From Candidatus Hecatellales archaeon ex4484_218 (GTDB lineage Archaea > Thermoproteota > Bathyarchaeia > Hecatellales > Hecatellaceae): DNA of 5,832 nucleotides. Below are positions 4,697 through 5,832 of the stretch, piece by piece (positions within the stretch are counted from its first letter, which is position 1; each line of letters starts with the position of its first letter). Both the position numbers and the translations under genes were made by a program. The notes below the pieces were generated by a model. That model ran no database searches and was not told where the DNA came from. It was given only the letters and a program-made list of their open reading frames with translations. The stretch lies in NCBI GenBank assembly GCA_002254975.1, contig NJEB01000044.1:1-5832 (forward strand). Direction: 5' to 3'.

Positions 4697-5832
4697 TTGA
4701 AAACTTTTGAAGTTGTGGTTGTTGGGGGAGGGCCGATAGGTTGTAGAGTAGCCTATCTTACATCAAAAAACGGATGGAAAACTTTACTTGTTGAAGAGCA
4801 TAAACAGGTTGGTAAACCTGTTCATTGTACAGGAAAAATCTATGTTAAAGCTTTTAAAGAATTCGAACTACCAAAAGAATCTATTGTTAATGAGGTAGAA
4901 GGTGCATATTTTTATTCTCCAAACAATTTTAGCTTTAAAATTTCAAAATCCAAAATTGATTCTTACATCGTTGATAGAGAAATTTTTGACCTTAAAATGG
5001 TTGAAAAAGCAGTAGATGCTGGAACCCATTTAATGATGGAGACAAAATGTTATGATTTAACTAAAAATGTTGATGGATACATTTTAAGGTCGAAATATAA
5101 AAACGAAAAAATCGAGTTAAAAGCTAAGATTGTTGTTGATGCTGAAGGTTGGAATCCTATTCTTTCCAAAAAACTTGGTTTATACGAAGAAACAACCTAC
5201 CTAAAAGGTCTCCAATATGAAATGTTGGATGTAGATTTAAACAATGAAAAATTTGTTGAGGTTTATTTTGGAAAACAATTTTTCCCAGGATTTTTTGGCT
5301 GGATTGTTCCCGTAAGAGATGGAAAAGCAAGAGTTGGACTTTGTATAAACCCGAAATATACATCTAGTCCACCAAGCTATTATCTTAGGAAAGCTTTAAA
5401 AGACCATCCAATAATTTCAAGAAAAACTAGGAAAGCCAAAATAGTAAAAATTTTTGGGGGAATAATTCCTATTCATAGATTTCCAAGAAAAAGTTTTGTT
5501 GGAAGATTTATTTTGGTGGGGGATTCTGCTGGACATGTAAAATCAACAACAGGTGGAGGATTATACTTTGGTTTAAAAGCAGCAACTATAGCTGGAGAAG
5601 TAATTTGTGAATGTTTAGAAAAAAACATGAAGAATTTAGGTTTATATGAGAAAAAATGGAAAATTTGGGAAAAAGAACTTAAATTTACATCTTTTGCACG
5701 TAAAATTTTAGATGAATTTTCAGATAAGGAGTTGAATAAAGTTTTAAGATTGATTGGTGAAGATAAAAAATTTTTGTCAAAAATTGAGGATAAATGTTCA
5801 TCCCAAAATCAATCTCAAGTTTTTAGGTTAAT
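4697..5832 (+). CDS. Geranylgeranyl-reductase-family FAD oxidoreductase (runs off the right edge)
   Basis: The frame is open for 378 codons to the window end; family members run about 370-410 residues, so only a short C-terminal piece should be missing. It has an N-terminal Rossmann FAD site, VVVVGGGPIGCRVA (6-19), with Glu33-Glu34 ending the second strand. KPVHCTG (40-46) places Cys44 where archaeal geranylgeranyl reductases have their conserved cysteine. DAEGW (148-152) stands at the usual D-A-D-G site, and PGFFGWIVP (197-205) is a variant of the P-x-x-Y-x-W-x-F-P substrate-pocket motif. VGDSAGHVKSTTGGGLYFG (274-292) is the second FAD-binding stretch, with Asp276. Such enzymes hydrogenate the isoprenoid chains of archaeal membrane lipids or their precursors; relatives act on other polyprenyl groups, so the exact substrate is inferred. 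The start is TTG 4697: an in-frame TAG at 4682 closes off anything longer, and AGGA at 4683-4686 is a weak SD. Confidence 0.88.
   Translation, partial: MKTFEVVVVGGGPIGCRVAYLTSKNGWKTLLVEEHKQVGKPVHCTGKIYVKAFKEFELPKESIVNEVEGAYFYSPNNFSFKISKSKIDSYIVDREIFDLKMVEKAVDAGTHLMMETKCYDLTKNVDGYILRSKYKNEKIELKAKIVVDAEGWNPILSKKLGLYEETTYLKGLQYEMLDVDLNNEKFVEVYFGKQFFPGFFGWIVPVRDGKARVGLCINPKYTSSPPSYYLRKALKDHPIISRKTRKAKIVKIFGGIIPIHRFPRKSFVGRFILVGDSAGHVKSTTGGGLYFGLKAATIAGEVICECLEKNMKNLGLYEKKWKIWEKELKFTSFARKILDEFSDKELNKVLRLIGEDKKFLSKIEDKCSSQNQSQVFRL

Noticed and set aside
5157..5363. Minus-strand 68-codon open frame inside the GGR gene
   Set aside because: It is antisense to the conserved PGFFGWIVP region of the reductase and has no family features or credible start.
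1..5832. CRISPR array, insertion sequence, integrase/attachment site or defence island
   Set aside because: There are no regularly spaced repeats, transposase motifs, target-site duplications or tRNA-linked repeats, and all genes look like chromosomal housekeeping genes of similar composition.

Overview
The window is AT-rich (by eye roughly one third G+C) and almost entirely coding. It looks like a chromosomal segment of an archaeon. It encodes an archaeal-type tRNA-splicing endonuclease, an archaeal/eukaryotic-type single-chain glycyl-tRNA synthetase and a geranylgeranyl-reductase-family flavoprotein (archaeal membrane lipids). TATA-like elements precede several genes, and Shine-Dalgarno (SD) sites are built on GGTG. 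The splicing endonuclease carries an extra Lys/Pro-rich segment resembling the loop known from crenarchaeal enzymes, which leans towards a TACK-type lineage. The exact phylum cannot be fixed from this sequence alone.

Layout from left to right. On the minus strand there is the N-terminal part of a nitroreductase-family flavoprotein (running off the left edge), then endA, then a DUF47/PhoU-like gene. The DUF47-like gene and endA are 16 bp apart and probably co-transcribed. The nitroreductase lies beyond a 116-bp gap that holds a possible terminator hairpin and its own TATA box and SD site. A 131-bp divergent intergenic region separates the DUF47 gene from a plus-strand YjbQ-family gene (secondary thiamine-phosphate synthase type). 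That gene converges, with only 5 bp between stop codons, on a full-length glycyl-tRNA synthetase on the minus strand. After a second divergent promoter region come a MarC-family six-helix membrane protein and, 21 bp later on the same strand, a geranylgeranyl-reductase-family FAD oxidoreductase that runs off the right edge after 378 codons.

Functionally the genes cover tRNA splicing and charging, a probable phosphate-related regulator, a thiamine-related enzyme, a membrane protein of uncertain function, and lipid hydrogenation. They do not form one pathway. I see no mobile element, CRISPR array, RNA gene, toxin-antitoxin pair or defence locus, and no gene with signs of recent transfer. Four of the seven genes appear to start with TTG.

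I found no convincing undescribed system. The points most worth a second look are the symmetrical A/T element around the nitroreductase TATA box, the DUF47-endA pairing without a phosphate transporter, the EndA loop, and the MarC-GGR gene pair.
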